A stretch of DNA of 64,000 nt from positions 1 through 64,000 of the forward strand of contig JANXVG010000052.1 of the NCBI GenBank assembly GCA_025351795.1. The letters run 5' to 3'. Under the pieces are notes generated by a model. The model made no database searches. It saw only the letters and a list, made by a program, of their open reading frames with translations, and was not told where the DNA came from. This document shows positions 1-8,398 of the stretch, one piece after another. This DNA is from Salinibacterium sp. (GTDB lineage: Bacteria; Actinomycetota; Actinomycetes; Actinomycetales; Microbacteriaceae). The position numbers and the translations under genes are program-made. The stretch's first letter is position 1. Each line of letters begins with the position of its first letter.

Positions 1-256
1 TCAGCACCTCATGATGAATTTCTGCAATTTTTTGGTCTTGCGCGGCAAGGGTCACCCTCACCTCAGCGAGTGCCGCAGTGATATCTCTCATAAACCCGGG
101 CAGTACTGCGGAAGCATTCACGACAGCGATGCTCCGGGAAAGGAGCGGCCACGTTTTGGCGACCGTCAGAATGACCCCTGCGATAGCCCCACAGATCAAA
201 GTGATGTTGACGGCCCATTGCTCCCAGCCGGGAAGGTCGGTATAGATAAATGGCAT
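1..256 (-). CDS. Holin-like small phage membrane protein (partial, runs off left edge)
   Basis: The reading frame starts at an ATG (254-256, minus strand) and stays open for 85 codons to the window edge, so the C-terminus is missing. A GAGGG ribosome binding site lies about 6 nt upstream. Residues about 15-33 form one hydrophobic membrane segment. They are followed by a short basic/aromatic stretch and then an amphipathic helix rich in Ala, Glu, Gln and Ile (about 56-84) that could form a coiled coil. One N-terminal membrane helix plus a C-terminal coiled coil is the layout of small actinophage holin-like proteins (DUF2746 type), which help lyse the host. The assignment rests on architecture only. 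The neighbouring tail-like remnant on the same strand supports a phage origin. Confidence 0.55.
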   Translation of the reverse strand, partial: MPFIYTDLPGWEQWAVNITLICGAIAGVILTVAKTWPLLSRSIAVVNASAVLPGFMRDITAALAEVRVTLAAQDQKIAEIHHEVL

Positions 257-308
257 TGGTTTCCCTCGGGGCTATTAATTTTTGTTGCTCAGGCGTAGAA
301 TCTTGTCC

Positions 309-698
309 ATGAAAACTTGGGTAACGCGTGTGGCGGTTGTAGTGGGAGCGGTCGCAGTGATGACCGGTCTGGTCATGGGAGGTCAGGCGATCGCGCAGAT
401 TGCGACCACACCCGCGAAGGTGTCTGTGGTGCAGCCTGTGATACCGCCCGTAGTGCAACCCGTAGTCGTTACGCCTACGCCTACGCCGGTCCTGCCTGTT
501 GCGGTTGCTGTCCCTGCTGCGGACCCCGCACCTGTCGCAGTAGTACCCCCGCCAACATCAAATGGCGTACATGGCCGCAAGGTGCCATTCATCCCGAGCA
601 GCGACCCGCAGAATGGCAACGGCGGTGAATGGGACATGTCGGTGTGCGAGGGTAACTCCGCAAGCACAGGTGCTGACGGCACACCGTACTGCGACTAA
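309..698 (+). CDS. Small secreted Pro/Val/Thr-rich protein of unknown function
   Basis: This 129-residue protein begins at the ATG at 309; an in-frame TTG at 282 would add nine residues and is less likely. Residues 1-30 look like a Sec signal peptide: basic start, long Val/Ala/Gly hydrophobic core, then an Ala-Gln-Ile-Ala region. Residues about 38-85 are a low-complexity linker of Pro-Val-Val and Thr-Pro repeats, as found in cell-wall-spanning linkers. The C-terminal 40 residues are polar, Gly/Ser/Asp-rich, and carry two Cys that could form a disulfide outside the cell. I recognise no domain. It sits divergently between a holin-like gene and a tail-gene remnant, so it may be a phage-carried cargo gene; that is inference. 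Confidence 0.6.
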   Translation: MKTWVTRVAVVVGAVAVMTGLVMGGQAIAQIATTPAKVSVVQPVIPPVVQPVVVTPTPTPVLPVAVAVPAADPAPVAVVPPPTSNGVHGRKVPFIPSSDPQNGNGGEWDMSVCEGNSASTGADGTPYCD

Positions 699-840
699 GG
701 GCGAGCCTCAAGAGCCGCCAACCGCAGCTCGTGATCTTGCACCACGGGCAGCAGAGCGTGCATCCCGGGGATACTGAGTGTTTGCCGTCGTGTGTGATGG
801 ACGGTGAGGCATTGCGGTGAGCGCCCGCGATGGTGACTAT
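695..840 (-). pseudogene. Possible frameshifted remnant of a phage tail-protein C-terminus
   Basis: On the minus strand, one frame (from 840) encodes a segment ending THDGKHSVSPG, and an adjacent frame (from 763) encodes MHALLPVVQDHELRLAALEA followed by a stop at 695-697. The two would join into one protein if one base were restored in the C/G run at 764-770. A DGK...S.....LLP.VQ.HE.RL.ALEA ending resembles C-termini of phage tail or tail-fibre proteins, where a short helix follows the last domain. The upstream frame is closed by a stop at 841-843, so only about 47 residues survive. Nothing else recognisable was found between 841 and 984. This is a pattern match by eye, not a search result. 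Confidence 0.35.
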
Positions 841-984
841 CTAGGAGCGCAGTCGAGGAATGCGGCCATGAGGTGCAGACCTGTCAGTGATACTGTTTTT
901 CTCGCGAAGGTGCGCGCGATAGCGGCTTGGCTGCAGCGATCATCCGAGCACACTCCGTTTCGCACATCGCCGTGAGGAGCTCTA

Positions 985-2352
985 ATGAGCCGCTATATCG
1001 TCACCAATCCAACTACCGGAGCCGAGGGCCCGCAGTTCGCTACAGCGACGGATTCACAACTCACAGCAGCCGTAGCGGCCGCACATTCGGCGCACACAGG
1101 CTGGTCGCGCACGGGCACAGTTGCGCAGCGTGCCGCCCTCATCCAACGTGTCGCTGAACTGCACCGGGAACGACGTGAGGCGCTTGCCGAGATCATCGTG
1201 CGCGAGATGGGTAAGCCCATGGAGCAGGCTCTCGGTGAGGTCGACTTCAGCGCGGATATCTACTCGTACTATGCCACCAACGGTGAGTCGTTCCTCGCCG
1301 ACGAGCAGATTGACATTGACGGCGATGGGTCGGCTTTCATTCGTCGGTCCTCCCTCGGTGTGTTGCTGGGAATTATGCCGTGGAACTTCCCGTACTACCA
1401 GGTCGCGCGTTTTGCCGGCCCCAACCTCGTGCTTGGCAATACGATCCTGCTCAAGCACGCTTCGCAATGCCCGGAGTCCTCTGCCGCGATGGAACAGATG
1501 TTCGTTGATGCCGGGTTCCCGACGGGCGCCTACCAAAATATTTACGCGTCGAGCGATCAGATCGCCACTCTTATCGCCGACCCACGAGTGGTGGGTGTGT
1601 CGCTCACGGGGTCTGAGCGCGCGGGCGCGGCGGTGGCCGAAGTGGCCGGCCGAAACCTCAAGAAGGTCGTGCTCGAGCTCGGTGGATCGGATCCTTTGAT
1701 CCTGCTGAGCACCGACGATTTGGATGCCACGGTGGATGCCGCCGTCTCGGGTCGCAACGACAACAACGGCCAAGCGTGCAATGCCGCCAAGCGCTTCATC
1801 GTTCTCGAGTCGCTGTACGAGGACTTCCTCGAACGGTTCGCCGCGAAGATGACGGTCGAGGCTCCCGCTGACCCGTTCCTTCCCGGCACGGCGCTCGGCC
1901 CGCTATCGTCGCTTGGGGCCGCCGAAAACCTCGATGAGCAGCTCAATCGGGCCATCGCTCAAGGTGCGACGGTTGTCGCTCGCGGCGAGCGAAACGGCAC
2001 CTACTTTCCTGCGGCAGTGCTTCGGGATGTCACACCCGAAATGGATGCGCACCACGAAGAGTTCTTTGGTCCGGTCGCCATTGTCTACAGCGCAAAGGAT
2101 GAAGCGGCTGCGGTCGCGCTTGCCAATGACACGCCCTTCGGCCTCGGGTCATACCTGTTCTCGACCGATCCGGACCAGATCATGCGCGTCGCGGACCAGA
2201 TCGAGGCCGGGATGGTTTTCGTCAACGGCGTCGGTCTCGACAGCCCGGAGCTCCCGTTCGGCGGCGTGAAGCGCTCCGGTTTCGGTCGTGAACTCGGGCG
2301 TTTCGGTATTGAGGAGTTCGTCAACCGCAAGCTGATCCGCATTCTGAAGTAG
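985..2352 (+). CDS. gabD: NAD(P)-dependent succinate-semialdehyde dehydrogenase
   Basis: A 455-residue aldehyde dehydrogenase that should oxidise succinate semialdehyde to succinate, the last step of the GABA shunt. The start ATG has a GAGGAG ribosome binding site. Family landmarks are present: MPWNFPYYQ (131-139) in the cofactor-binding region, Lys157, the general base Glu231 in LELGG, and the catalytic Cys265 in NGQACNAAKR. The length and the MPWNFP and GGSDP motifs match the short actinobacterial SSADH branch (GabD1 type, about 457 residues) rather than longer betaine-aldehyde dehydrogenases. It stands alone, with phage debris upstream and a convergent small ORF 3 nt downstream. Substrate choice is family-based; another short-chain semialdehyde is possible. 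Confidence 0.8.
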   Translation: MSRYIVTNPTTGAEGPQFATATDSQLTAAVAAAHSAHTGWSRTGTVAQRAALIQRVAELHRERREALAEIIVREMGKPMEQALGEVDFSADIYSYYATNGESFLADEQIDIDGDGSAFIRRSSLGVLLGIMPWNFPYYQVARFAGPNLVLGNTILLKHASQCPESSAAMEQMFVDAGFPTGAYQNIYASSDQIATLIADPRVVGVSLTGSERAGAAVAEVAGRNLKKVVLELGGSDPLILLSTDDLDATVDAAVSGRNDNNGQACNAAKRFIVLESLYEDFLERFAAKMTVEAPADPFLPGTALGPLSSLGAAENLDEQLNRAIAQGATVVARGERNGTYFPAAVLRDVTPEMDAHHEEFFGPVAIVYSAKDEAAAVALANDTPFGLGSYLFSTDPDQIMRVADQIEAGMVFVNGVGLDSPELPFGGVKRSGFGRELGRFGIEEFVNRKLIRILK

Positions 2353-2355
2353 GGG

Positions 2356-2640
2356 TCACCCGCCGGTCGCCCACCATTTCCGGCGCAGGCTGGCGGCGGC
2401 GGCAGCGATGGCGATGCCTACGATAATGCGCTGACGGAGACGATCGACAGGCTCGACAATACGGAGTGCATCCGAACCGCCGCGTTGCACGGAGGCCACC
2501 ACCGCACCCTCGCGGACGTGGACCAGCTGCCCGTCAACCGAGAGCTGAGAACCACATAGCAGCGGCAGAAGACCTGCGGCGCATCCGTGCGAAAAGAGAT
2601 GATTTACGATGCGCCCCTGGGCAAGCTCCTTCTCATGCAC
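2356..2640 (-). CDS. Small hypothetical protein with C-terminal membrane segment
   Basis: This 94-residue reading frame from a GTG at 2640 ends 3 nt from the convergent gabD stop. The frame is longer upstream, but the codons before the GTG lose the GC-rich third-position pattern, so I place the start there. No strong ribosome binding site is visible. The N-terminal half has Cys at about 20 and 29 and a Val-rich stretch. Residues about 70-86 form one Ile/Ala-rich hydrophobic helix followed by a basic Arg-Arg-Lys-Trp-Trp tail, typical of a single-pass membrane anchor. I do not recognise a family. It may be lineage-specific, or not a gene at all. Confidence 0.4.
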   Translation of the reverse strand: MHEKELAQGRIVNHLFSHGCAAGLLPLLCGSQLSVDGQLVHVREGAVVASVQRGGSDALRIVEPVDRLRQRIIVGIAIAAAAASLRRKWWATGG

Positions 2641-2884
2641 CCAGCTCAGAGCGCAGCGGCGAGGAAAATGACTGCCACACAAATACCGACCAACGTCGTG
2701 GCTGAGAACACTCGGTGTGCACAGTCCGCTTTGAGCAAGTGAAACTCGACTCCCCACGTTGACTCTGGGAATTTGGGGCCGTTGGTGCCCGCCCGGCTGA
2801 CCGCAGTAGGGTATCGGAGTTTGTGACACGACACTGTGCGACGGGCCGGGCGAAGGCTCTCGCCAGCCCCGGTAAAGTTGCAGG
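2641..2884. other. Intergenic region upstream of thrS
   Basis: No gene is supported here. A TTGGTG (2782-2787) and a TAGGGT (2807-2812), 19 bp apart, could be a weak promoter for the thrS block. I looked for a T-box specifier and antiterminator (the conserved TGGNACCGCG bulge) and did not find one. Confidence 0.3.
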
Positions 2885-4837
2885 GTGAGTAACACCGGAT
2901 TCGAGCTGTTCACCGACCGCAACGTCGTCGCCATGCGCGTCAACGGAGAACTCAACGACCTCGCGGCGACGGTGTCTGAGAGCGACACAGTCGAGCCGGT
3001 GACGATCGATTCGGCCGACGGGTTAAGCATCCTGCGGCATTCCGCGGCGCACGTTACCGCGCAGGCCGTACAGTCGATCAACCCTGAAGCGAAACTGGGG
3101 ATCGGGCCGCCGATCACCGATGGTTTCTACTACGACTTCGACGTGGCAGAGCCGTTCACCCCGGACGACCTGAAGGCCATCGAGAAGGCCATGGATCGAA
3201 TCATCCGCCAAGGTCAGCGTTTTCAGCGCCGTGTGGTTACCGAGGCCGAGGCGCGTGCCGAATTTGCTGACGAGCCGTACAAGCTCGAGCTCATCGGGCT
3301 TAAGGGTTCGGCGTCGGACGGCCAGGATGGCGAATCGGTGGAGGTCGGGGGAGCCGAGCTCACCGTCTACGACAACGTCGACGGCAAGACCGGCGAGATC
3401 TTCTGGAAAGACCTCTGCCGCGGGCCACACCTACCGAATACCCGCATGATCGGTAACGGGTGGAAGTTGCAACGCAACGCCGCAGCCTACTGGCGCGGCT
3501 CCGAGAAGAACAAGCAACTGCAGCGCATCTACGGCACAGCCTGGGCCACCAAAGACGAGTTGCGAGCCTACCTCGAGCGCCAGGAAGAGGCCGCCAAGCG
3601 TGACCACCGCAAGCTCGGCAATGAGCTCGACCTGTTCTCGTTCCCGGAAGAGATCGGCTCGGGTCTTGCCGTGTTCCACCCCAGAGGTGGGATCATCCGC
3701 TCTGAGATCGAAAACTATATGCGGCAACAGTTGCTGAAAAATGGCTACGAACTGGTCAATACTCCACACATCACCAAGGGGCACCTGTTCGAGATCAGCC
3801 AGCACCTCCAGTGGTACAAGGAGGGGATGTTTCCGGCGATGCACCTGGATGAAGAGCGCGACGCTGCCGGCAATGTCACTCGCCAGGGTCAGGACTACTA
3901 CCTGAAGCCGATGAACTGCCCGATGCACAACCTGATCTTTCGTGCCCGTGGGCGTAGCTATCGGGAACTGCCGCTGCGCCTCGCGGAGTTCGGAACCGTC
4001 TACCGGTATGAGAAGAGCGGAACGCTCGCTGGCCTCACCCGAGTGCGCGGCATGACCCAGGACGACGCACACATCTACGTGACGGCAGAGCAGGTGAAGA
4101 GCGAAGTCGCCAGCCAGCTCGAGTTCGTGCTCGAAACGTTGCGCGGATACGGCCTCAACGATTTCTATCTCGAGTTGTCGACTAAAGATCCCGAGAAGTA
4201 TGTGGGCGACGACGATGTGTGGGACGAAGCGACGGAGACCCTGCGCCAGGTGGCCGCGGAGTCTGGGCTTGAACTCGTCTCAGACCCCGGCGGTGCGGCC
4301 TTCTACGGACCGAAGATCTCGGTGCAAGCGCGCGACGCGATCGGGCGCACCTGGCAACTCTCTACGGTACAACTCGACTTCAATCAACCAGAACTCTTCG
4401 AGCTCGAGTACACCGCGTCTGACGGCACGCGGCAGCGGCCCGTGATGATTCATCGTGCCCTGCTCGGTTCGATCGAGCGATTCTTCGCGATCCTGCTCGA
4501 GCACTACGCGGGTGCATTCCCGGTCTGGCTCGCACCGGTGCAGGTCGTCGGCATCCCGGTCGCCGAAGCGCATGAGCAGTACCTCGGCGACATCATTGGT
4601 CAGTTGAAAAAAGCTGGGGTGCGTGCCGAACTCGACGCGTCGAGTGAGCGGATGCAGAAAAAGATCCGTAACGCTGCGAAAGATAAGGTGCCGTTCCAGC
4701 TGATCGCTGGCGAAGAAGATATGACCAACGGATCGGTGAGCTTTCGTTACCGGGATGGCACCCAGGAGAACGGCATCTCGGTCGCCGTGGCGATCGAGCG
4801 CATCCGTGAGGCGATCGACACGAAGATCCAGGTCTGA
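2885..4837 (+). CDS. thrS: Threonyl-tRNA synthetase
   Basis: A 650-residue class II synthetase that charges tRNA-Thr with threonine in the cytosol. The start GTG gives a short, divergent TGS region (about 10-45). It is followed by the editing domain with HSAAH (52-56) and CRGPH (178-182), whose His and Cys side chains form the mischarged Ser-tRNA hydrolysis site. The catalytic core holds MNCPMH (343-348), with its zinc-ligand Cys, and the [16 protein letters not shown] block (383-398). The C-terminal ~105 residues are the anticodon-binding domain. It heads a long co-directional block, and the next gene starts 2 nt after its stop. Nothing is missing from the active or editing sites. Confidence 0.96.
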   Translation: MSNTGFELFTDRNVVAMRVNGELNDLAATVSESDTVEPVTIDSADGLSILRHSAAHVTAQAVQSINPEAKLGIGPPITDGFYYDFDVAEPFTPDDLKAIEKAMDRIIRQGQRFQRRVVTEAEARAEFADEPYKLELIGLKGSASDGQDGESVEVGGAELTVYDNVDGKTGEIFWKDLCRGPHLPNTRMIGNGWKLQRNAAAYWRGSEKNKQLQRIYGTAWATKDELRAYLERQEEAAKRDHRKLGNELDLFSFPEEIGSGLAVFHPRGGIIRSEIENYMRQQLLKNGYELVNTPHITKGHLFEISQHLQWYKEGMFPAMHLDEERDAAGNVTRQGQDYYLKPMNCPMHNLIFRARGRSYRELPLRLAEFGTVYRYEKSGTLAGLTRVRGMTQDDAHIYVTAEQVKSEVASQLEFVLETLRGYGLNDFYLELSTKDPEKYVGDDDVWDEATETLRQVAAESGLELVSDPGGAAFYGPKISVQARDAIGRTWQLSTVQLDFNQPELFELEYTASDGTRQRPVMIHRALLGSIERFFAILLEHYAGAFPVWLAPVQVVGIPVAEAHEQYLGDIIGQLKKAGVRAELDASSERMQKKIRNAAKDKVPFQLIAGEEDMTNGSVSFRYRDGTQENGISVAVAIERIREAIDTKIQV

Positions 4838-4839
4838 GC

Positions 4840-5418
4840 ATGCCTGAGAACACCGCGGTCGACTACGACGGTGAGACGTACGCGAACGTCGAATCGACCG
4901 CCGATTTCGCGGCCGCGCCTGACGCCTTCCAGCGACTGTGGACGCCGTATCGCATCGCATACATCCAGGGGGCTCAACAACCGGGAGAGAAGGCGTGCCC
5001 GTTTTGCGTTGCACCGACCCTCAGTGATGAGCAAGCGCTGATTGTGACGCGCGGCGAGCATGCGTATGTTCTGCTCAACCTGTTTCCCTACAACAGTGGG
5101 CACCTACTGGTATGCCCCTATCGCCACGTTGCGACCTATGACGAGGCAACGCTTGACGAAGTGACCGAAATTGCTACGCTGACCCAGATGGCCATGCGGG
5201 TCGTGACGGAAACGTCCGGCGCGCACGGCTACAACATCGGCATGAATCAGGGCCGAGTCGCCGGAGCGGGTATTGCCGATCACCTGCACCAGCACATCGT
5301 TCCGCGCTGGGCGACCGACGCCAACTTCTTTCCGATTATCGCGCAGACGAAGGCCCTACCGAGGCTGCTCGGCGACGTGCGCGATGAGATTGCGAAAGCG
5401 TGGCTTTCCAGCCGCTAA
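4840..5418 (+). CDS. HIT-family protein, diadenosine tetraphosphate phosphorylase-like
   Basis: A 192-residue HIT protein with the histidine triad HLHQH (148-152) followed by IVPRW, and a possible metal-binding CPFC (53-56). Length, the QRLWTPYR motif near residue 31 and the position directly after thrS match the actinobacterial Ap4A phosphorylase-like protein of Mycobacterium tuberculosis (Rv2613c). That enzyme breaks Ap4A, a by-product of aminoacyl-tRNA synthetases, which would suit its neighbour. The CPFC pair is not present in the mycobacterial protein as I recall it. In many actinobacteria phospholipid genes (pgsA, pimA) follow; here pdxS follows after about 50 bp. Confidence 0.85.
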   Translation: MPENTAVDYDGETYANVESTADFAAAPDAFQRLWTPYRIAYIQGAQQPGEKACPFCVAPTLSDEQALIVTRGEHAYVLLNLFPYNSGHLLVCPYRHVATYDEATLDEVTEIATLTQMAMRVVTETSGAHGYNIGMNQGRVAGAGIADHLHQHIVPRWATDANFFPIIAQTKALPRLLGDVRDEIAKAWLSSR

Positions 5419-5469
5419 ACAGCCATTGGCCGCGAATAGCCGAAAATTGACGGACGTAGAATTGGGATC

Positions 5470-6372
5470 ATGAGCACACGCAACGTTTCAGAACAGTCGG
5501 GCACGAGCCGGGTAAAGCGCGGCCTCGCCGAGATGCTCAAGGGTGGCGTCATCATGGACGTCGTCAACGCCGATCAGGCGAAGATCGCCGAAGATGCCGG
5601 AGCAGTCGCGGTCATGGCGCTCGAGCGGGTGCCAGCAGACATCCGTGCACAAGGTGGAGTCGCGCGCATGAGCGACCCAGACCTGATTGACGGCATCATT
5701 GCCGCGGTGTCGATACCGGTGATGGCAAAGGCACGCATCGGCCACTTCGTCGAGGCGCAGGTACTCGAGGCGCTCAAGGTTGACTACATCGACGAGTCGG
5801 AAGTACTGAGCCCGGCTGACTATGTAAATCATATTGACAAGTGGAACTTCACGGTTCCCTTCGTCTGCGGGGCCACCAACCTTGGTGAGGCGCTACGTCG
5901 CATCACCGAGGGCGCGGCGATGATCCGTTCCAAGGGCGAGGCCGGAACCGGCGATGTGTCGGAGGCGACCAAACACATCCGCACCATTCTGGGCGAGATC
6001 AACGCTCTCAAGGGCAAGTCAAAAGACGAGCTTTACGTTGCGGCCAAGGAGCTGCAGGCGCCGTATGAGCTCGTGCGAGAGGTTGCGGAGGCGGGCAAGC
6101 TACCCGTTGTACTCTTCACCGCTGGCGGGGTGGCTACTCCGGCGGATGCCGCGCTCATGATGCAACTCGGCGCAGACGGCGTGTTTGTAGGTTCCGGCAT
6201 CTTTAAGTCGGGTAACCCGGCGCAGCGCGCCGCCGCAATCGTGAAGGCGACGACGTTCTTCGATGACGCACTCGTGATCGCCGCAGCAAGCCGTGGGCTT
6301 GGTGAAGCCATGGTTGGTATCAACGTGTCTGACCTGCCTGCTGCGCACCGCCTGTCAGAGCGTGGCTGGTAG
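5470..6372 (+). CDS. pdxS: Pyridoxal 5'-phosphate synthase, lyase subunit PdxS
   Basis: A 300-residue TIM-barrel subunit that builds PLP from ribose 5-phosphate, glyceraldehyde 3-phosphate and ammonia supplied by PdxT. Asp30 in MDVV, Lys87 in [10 protein letters not shown] (forms the ribose 5-phosphate imine) and Lys155 in RSKGEAGTG correspond to the conserved catalytic residues of the family. The [17 protein letters not shown] stretch (51-67) is nearly invariant in PdxS proteins. Twelve PdxS and twelve PdxT subunits normally assemble. The pdxT start overlaps the end of this gene by 11 nt, so the two subunits are translationally coupled. Confidence 0.97.
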   Translation: MSTRNVSEQSGTSRVKRGLAEMLKGGVIMDVVNADQAKIAEDAGAVAVMALERVPADIRAQGGVARMSDPDLIDGIIAAVSIPVMAKARIGHFVEAQVLEALKVDYIDESEVLSPADYVNHIDKWNFTVPFVCGATNLGEALRRITEGAAMIRSKGEAGTGDVSEATKHIRTILGEINALKGKSKDELYVAAKELQAPYELVREVAEAGKLPVVLFTAGGVATPADAALMMQLGADGVFVGSGIFKSGNPAQRAAAIVKATTFFDDALVIAAASRGLGEAMVGINVSDLPAAHRLSERGW

Positions 6373-6958
6373 CCCACCCCCTGTAGGCGTGCTCGCCCTG
6401 CAGGGCGACTTTCGTGAACACATCGCAGTGCTCCGATCCCTCGGGGCGGATGCGGTGCCTGTCAAGCGCCCGGAAGAACTGTCGAACGTGGCTGGACTAG
6501 TTATTCCTGGTGGGGAGTCGAGCGTGATCGACAAGCTCTCGCGCATTTCTGGGCTCGCTGAGCCGCTGACGGCCGCGATTGCGGGCGGCCTGCCGGTGTA
6601 CGGAACCTGCGCGGGGCTCATCATGTTGGCCGACACGGTGCTCGATTCAATCGTCGGCCAGCAGACCTTCGGCGGGTTCGACATCGCGGTGCGCCGCAAC
6701 GCGTTTGGTTCGCAACTCGACTCGTTTGAGACTGACCTTGATATTCCCGTACTCGGCGACCCACTTGTTCACGCGGTGTTCATCCGGGCCCCGATCGTGG
6801 AAGCGGTGGGAGCGGCCGTGAACGTGCTGGCCACGCTCGAGGATGGACGAATTGTGGCCGTGGAGCAAAGCAACCTGCTCGGCACGTCATTCCACCCCGA
6901 GATGACCGGTGAAACGCGGTTCCACGAGTACTTCCTGCGAAAGGTGCGCTCCGCCTGA
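6362..6958 (+). CDS. pdxT: Pyridoxal 5'-phosphate synthase, glutaminase subunit PdxT
   Basis: A 198-residue class I glutamine amidotransferase that releases ammonia from glutamine and channels it to PdxS. The GTG start at 6362 lies inside the end of pdxS and puts VGVLALQGD at residues 8-16, as usual for the family; the longer open frame upstream is the overlapping pdxS region. The catalytic triad is visible: Cys83 in YGTCAG, His178 and Glu180 in SFHPE. The GGESS motif (51-55) forms the oxyanion region. Confidence 0.96.
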   Translation: MAGSPPPVGVLALQGDFREHIAVLRSLGADAVPVKRPEELSNVAGLVIPGGESSVIDKLSRISGLAEPLTAAIAGGLPVYGTCAGLIMLADTVLDSIVGQQTFGGFDIAVRRNAFGSQLDSFETDLDIPVLGDPLVHAVFIRAPIVEAVGAAVNVLATLEDGRIVAVEQSNLLGTSFHPEMTGETRFHEYFLRKVRSA

Positions 6959-6959
6959 T

Positions 6960-7025
6960 CGTCAGTGGCAGCATGCGTCGTGACCAGCCCCGGCTGCTCT
7001 TCGCGCACGAGCAGTGCCACTGATG
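6960..7025 (+). promoter_or_regulatory. Nested inverted repeats between pdxT and yebC
   Basis: TCAGTGGCA (6962-6970) is the exact reverse complement of TGCCACTGA (7015-7023), and two more outer pairs, one of them G-U, extend the stem to 11 bp. Inside, CTGCTC (6994-6999) pairs with GAGCAG (7009-7014). The inner stem's 3' strand abuts the outer stem, so the two could stack. There is no U-run, so it is not a simple terminator. It ends about 45 nt before the yebC start. The function is unknown. Confidence 0.45.
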
Positions 7026-7069
7026 TCGTGGGGTGGGCTCGCCTGGTGGCGCTGGTTAGAATGTTCAGC

Positions 7070-7828
7070 ATGTCAGGCCACTCCAAATGGGCAACCACGA
7101 AGCACCAAAAAGCAGTCAAAGACTCGCGCCGTGCCAAGTCGTTCGCCAAACTCATCAAAAATATCGAAGTCGCTGCAAAGTTGGGCGGCGCCGACCTGTC
7201 GGGCAACCCGACGTTGGTTGACGCCATCCAGAAGGCCAAGAAGACCTCGGTTCCGATCGACAACATCAACCGGGCGGTTAAGCGTGGTTCAGGCCAGCTC
7301 GGCGAAGCCGTTGACTATCAGACGATCATTTACGAGGGTTACGGACCGGCAGGAGTTGCTCTCCTCGTCGAGTGTCTGACCGATAACAAAAATCGTGCAG
7401 CAGCCGATGTGCGCACGCTCATGAGCCGCAACGGTGGCACCATGGCAGATCCTGGCAGCGTCGCATACAACTTCACACGCAAAGGTGTGATCTCGATCAC
7501 GAAGACCGAGAACGTGTCTGAAGACGACATTCTGCTCGCCGTGCTCGACGCCGGCGCCGAGGAAGTATTCGATCGCGGCGAAGGCTTCGAAGTTGTCACG
7601 GATACCGCACATCTGGTCGCAACGCGTGTGGCGCTGCAGACGGCCGGCATCGACTACGACTCGTCTGAGGCCGAGTTTCTCCCCAATCTCACGGTCGGCG
7701 TTGATGCCGACGTCGCACGCAGAGTCATGAAGCTTATTGACGCCCTCGAAGACTCCGATGATGTGCAGAACATCTACACGAACTACGACGTGTCGGCAGA
7801 AGTGCAGGCCGAACTCGACGAAGACTAG
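7070..7828 (+). CDS. YebC/PmpR-family regulatory or translation factor
   Basis: A 252-residue YebC-family protein. The chosen ATG gives the family-typical opening [15 protein letters not shown]; an ATG three codons earlier is also possible. Residues 1-75 are the basic helical domain 1, with [26 protein letters not shown] (67-75) and YEGYGPAG are conserved YebC landmarks. The C-terminal half is acidic. Family members were long called transcription regulators; YebC proteins have more recently been linked to easing ribosome stalling at proline-rich sequences. It directly precedes ruvC, as in most actinobacteria. Confidence 0.92.
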   Translation: MSGHSKWATTKHQKAVKDSRRAKSFAKLIKNIEVAAKLGGADLSGNPTLVDAIQKAKKTSVPIDNINRAVKRGSGQLGEAVDYQTIIYEGYGPAGVALLVECLTDNKNRAAADVRTLMSRNGGTMADPGSVAYNFTRKGVISITKTENVSEDDILLAVLDAGAEEVFDRGEGFEVVTDTAHLVATRVALQTAGIDYDSSEAEFLPNLTVGVDADVARRVMKLIDALEDSDDVQNIYTNYDVSAEVQAELDED

Positions 7829-7832
7829 GCGC

Positions 7833-8396
7833 ATGACACTTCGGGTACTCGGCATCGATCCCGGACTTACGCGCTGCGGCTTGGGAATAGTGGATGTTGA
7901 CCCCACACGTGCTGCGAGGCTCGTTTACGTCGGCGTTATCACGACGCCACCAGAGATGCCCCTCGAGCAACGGTTGCTTGCGATTGGACGTGGCATTGCG
8001 CACGCCCTTGACGAGTTCGCCCCTCATGCCGTTGCGCTCGAGAGAGTTTTTGCGCAACACAACCTTCGCACCGTGATGGGCACGGCGCAGGCCAGCGGAG
8101 TTGCCCTGTACGCGGCGGCGCTTCGCGGCCTCGCCGTCGGCCTGCACACCCCGAGTGAAGTGAAAGCATCCGTCACCGGCTACGGGGCGGCAGACAAACG
8201 CCAGGTTGGGGCCATGGTGGCTCGTGTGCTCGGGCTCGCTGAGATCCCGAAGCCAGCGGATGCCGCAGATGCCCTCGCTTTGGCGCTCTGCCATGCGTGG
8301 AAGGGCCCAGACCGCACTGTGGTGGTTGGCGCTCTCACTCCCGCCCAGGAGGCGTGGCGCACGGCCGAGAAGACGGCGGCCGCTCGTAGGCTGTAG
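7833..8396 (+). CDS. ruvC: Crossover junction endodeoxyribonuclease RuvC
   Basis: A 187-residue Holliday-junction resolvase that cuts two opposing strands of the four-way junction. The start ATG lies 5 nt after the yebC stop. Acidic residues of the RNase H-like active site are visible: Asp9 in GIDPG, Glu70 in ALERVF, and Asp143/Asp146 in PADAADALA. The [20 protein letters not shown] stretch is characteristic. It works with the RuvAB branch-migration motor encoded immediately downstream, and ruvA begins 2 nt after its stop. Confidence 0.96.
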   Translation: MTLRVLGIDPGLTRCGLGIVDVDPTRAARLVYVGVITTPPEMPLEQRLLAIGRGIAHALDEFAPHAVALERVFAQHNLRTVMGTAQASGVALYAAALRGLAVGLHTPSEVKASVTGYGAADKRQVGAMVARVLGLAEIPKPADAADALALALCHAWKGPDRTVVVGALTPAQEAWRTAEKTAAARRL

Positions 8397-8398
8397 CC

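Noticed and set aside
699-984. tRNA or attachment site at the prophage edge
   Set aside because: No cloverleaf or CCA-ending acceptor stem was visible, and no direct repeat pair could be found within the window.
1054-1773. 239-codon open frame antisense to gabD
   Set aside because: It mirrors a well-supported dehydrogenase gene. Long antisense frames are expected in GC-rich coding DNA, and its translation has no recognisable motif.
2641-2884. T-box riboswitch before thrS
   Set aside because: No conserved T-box bulge sequence, specifier loop or terminator/antiterminator pair was found.
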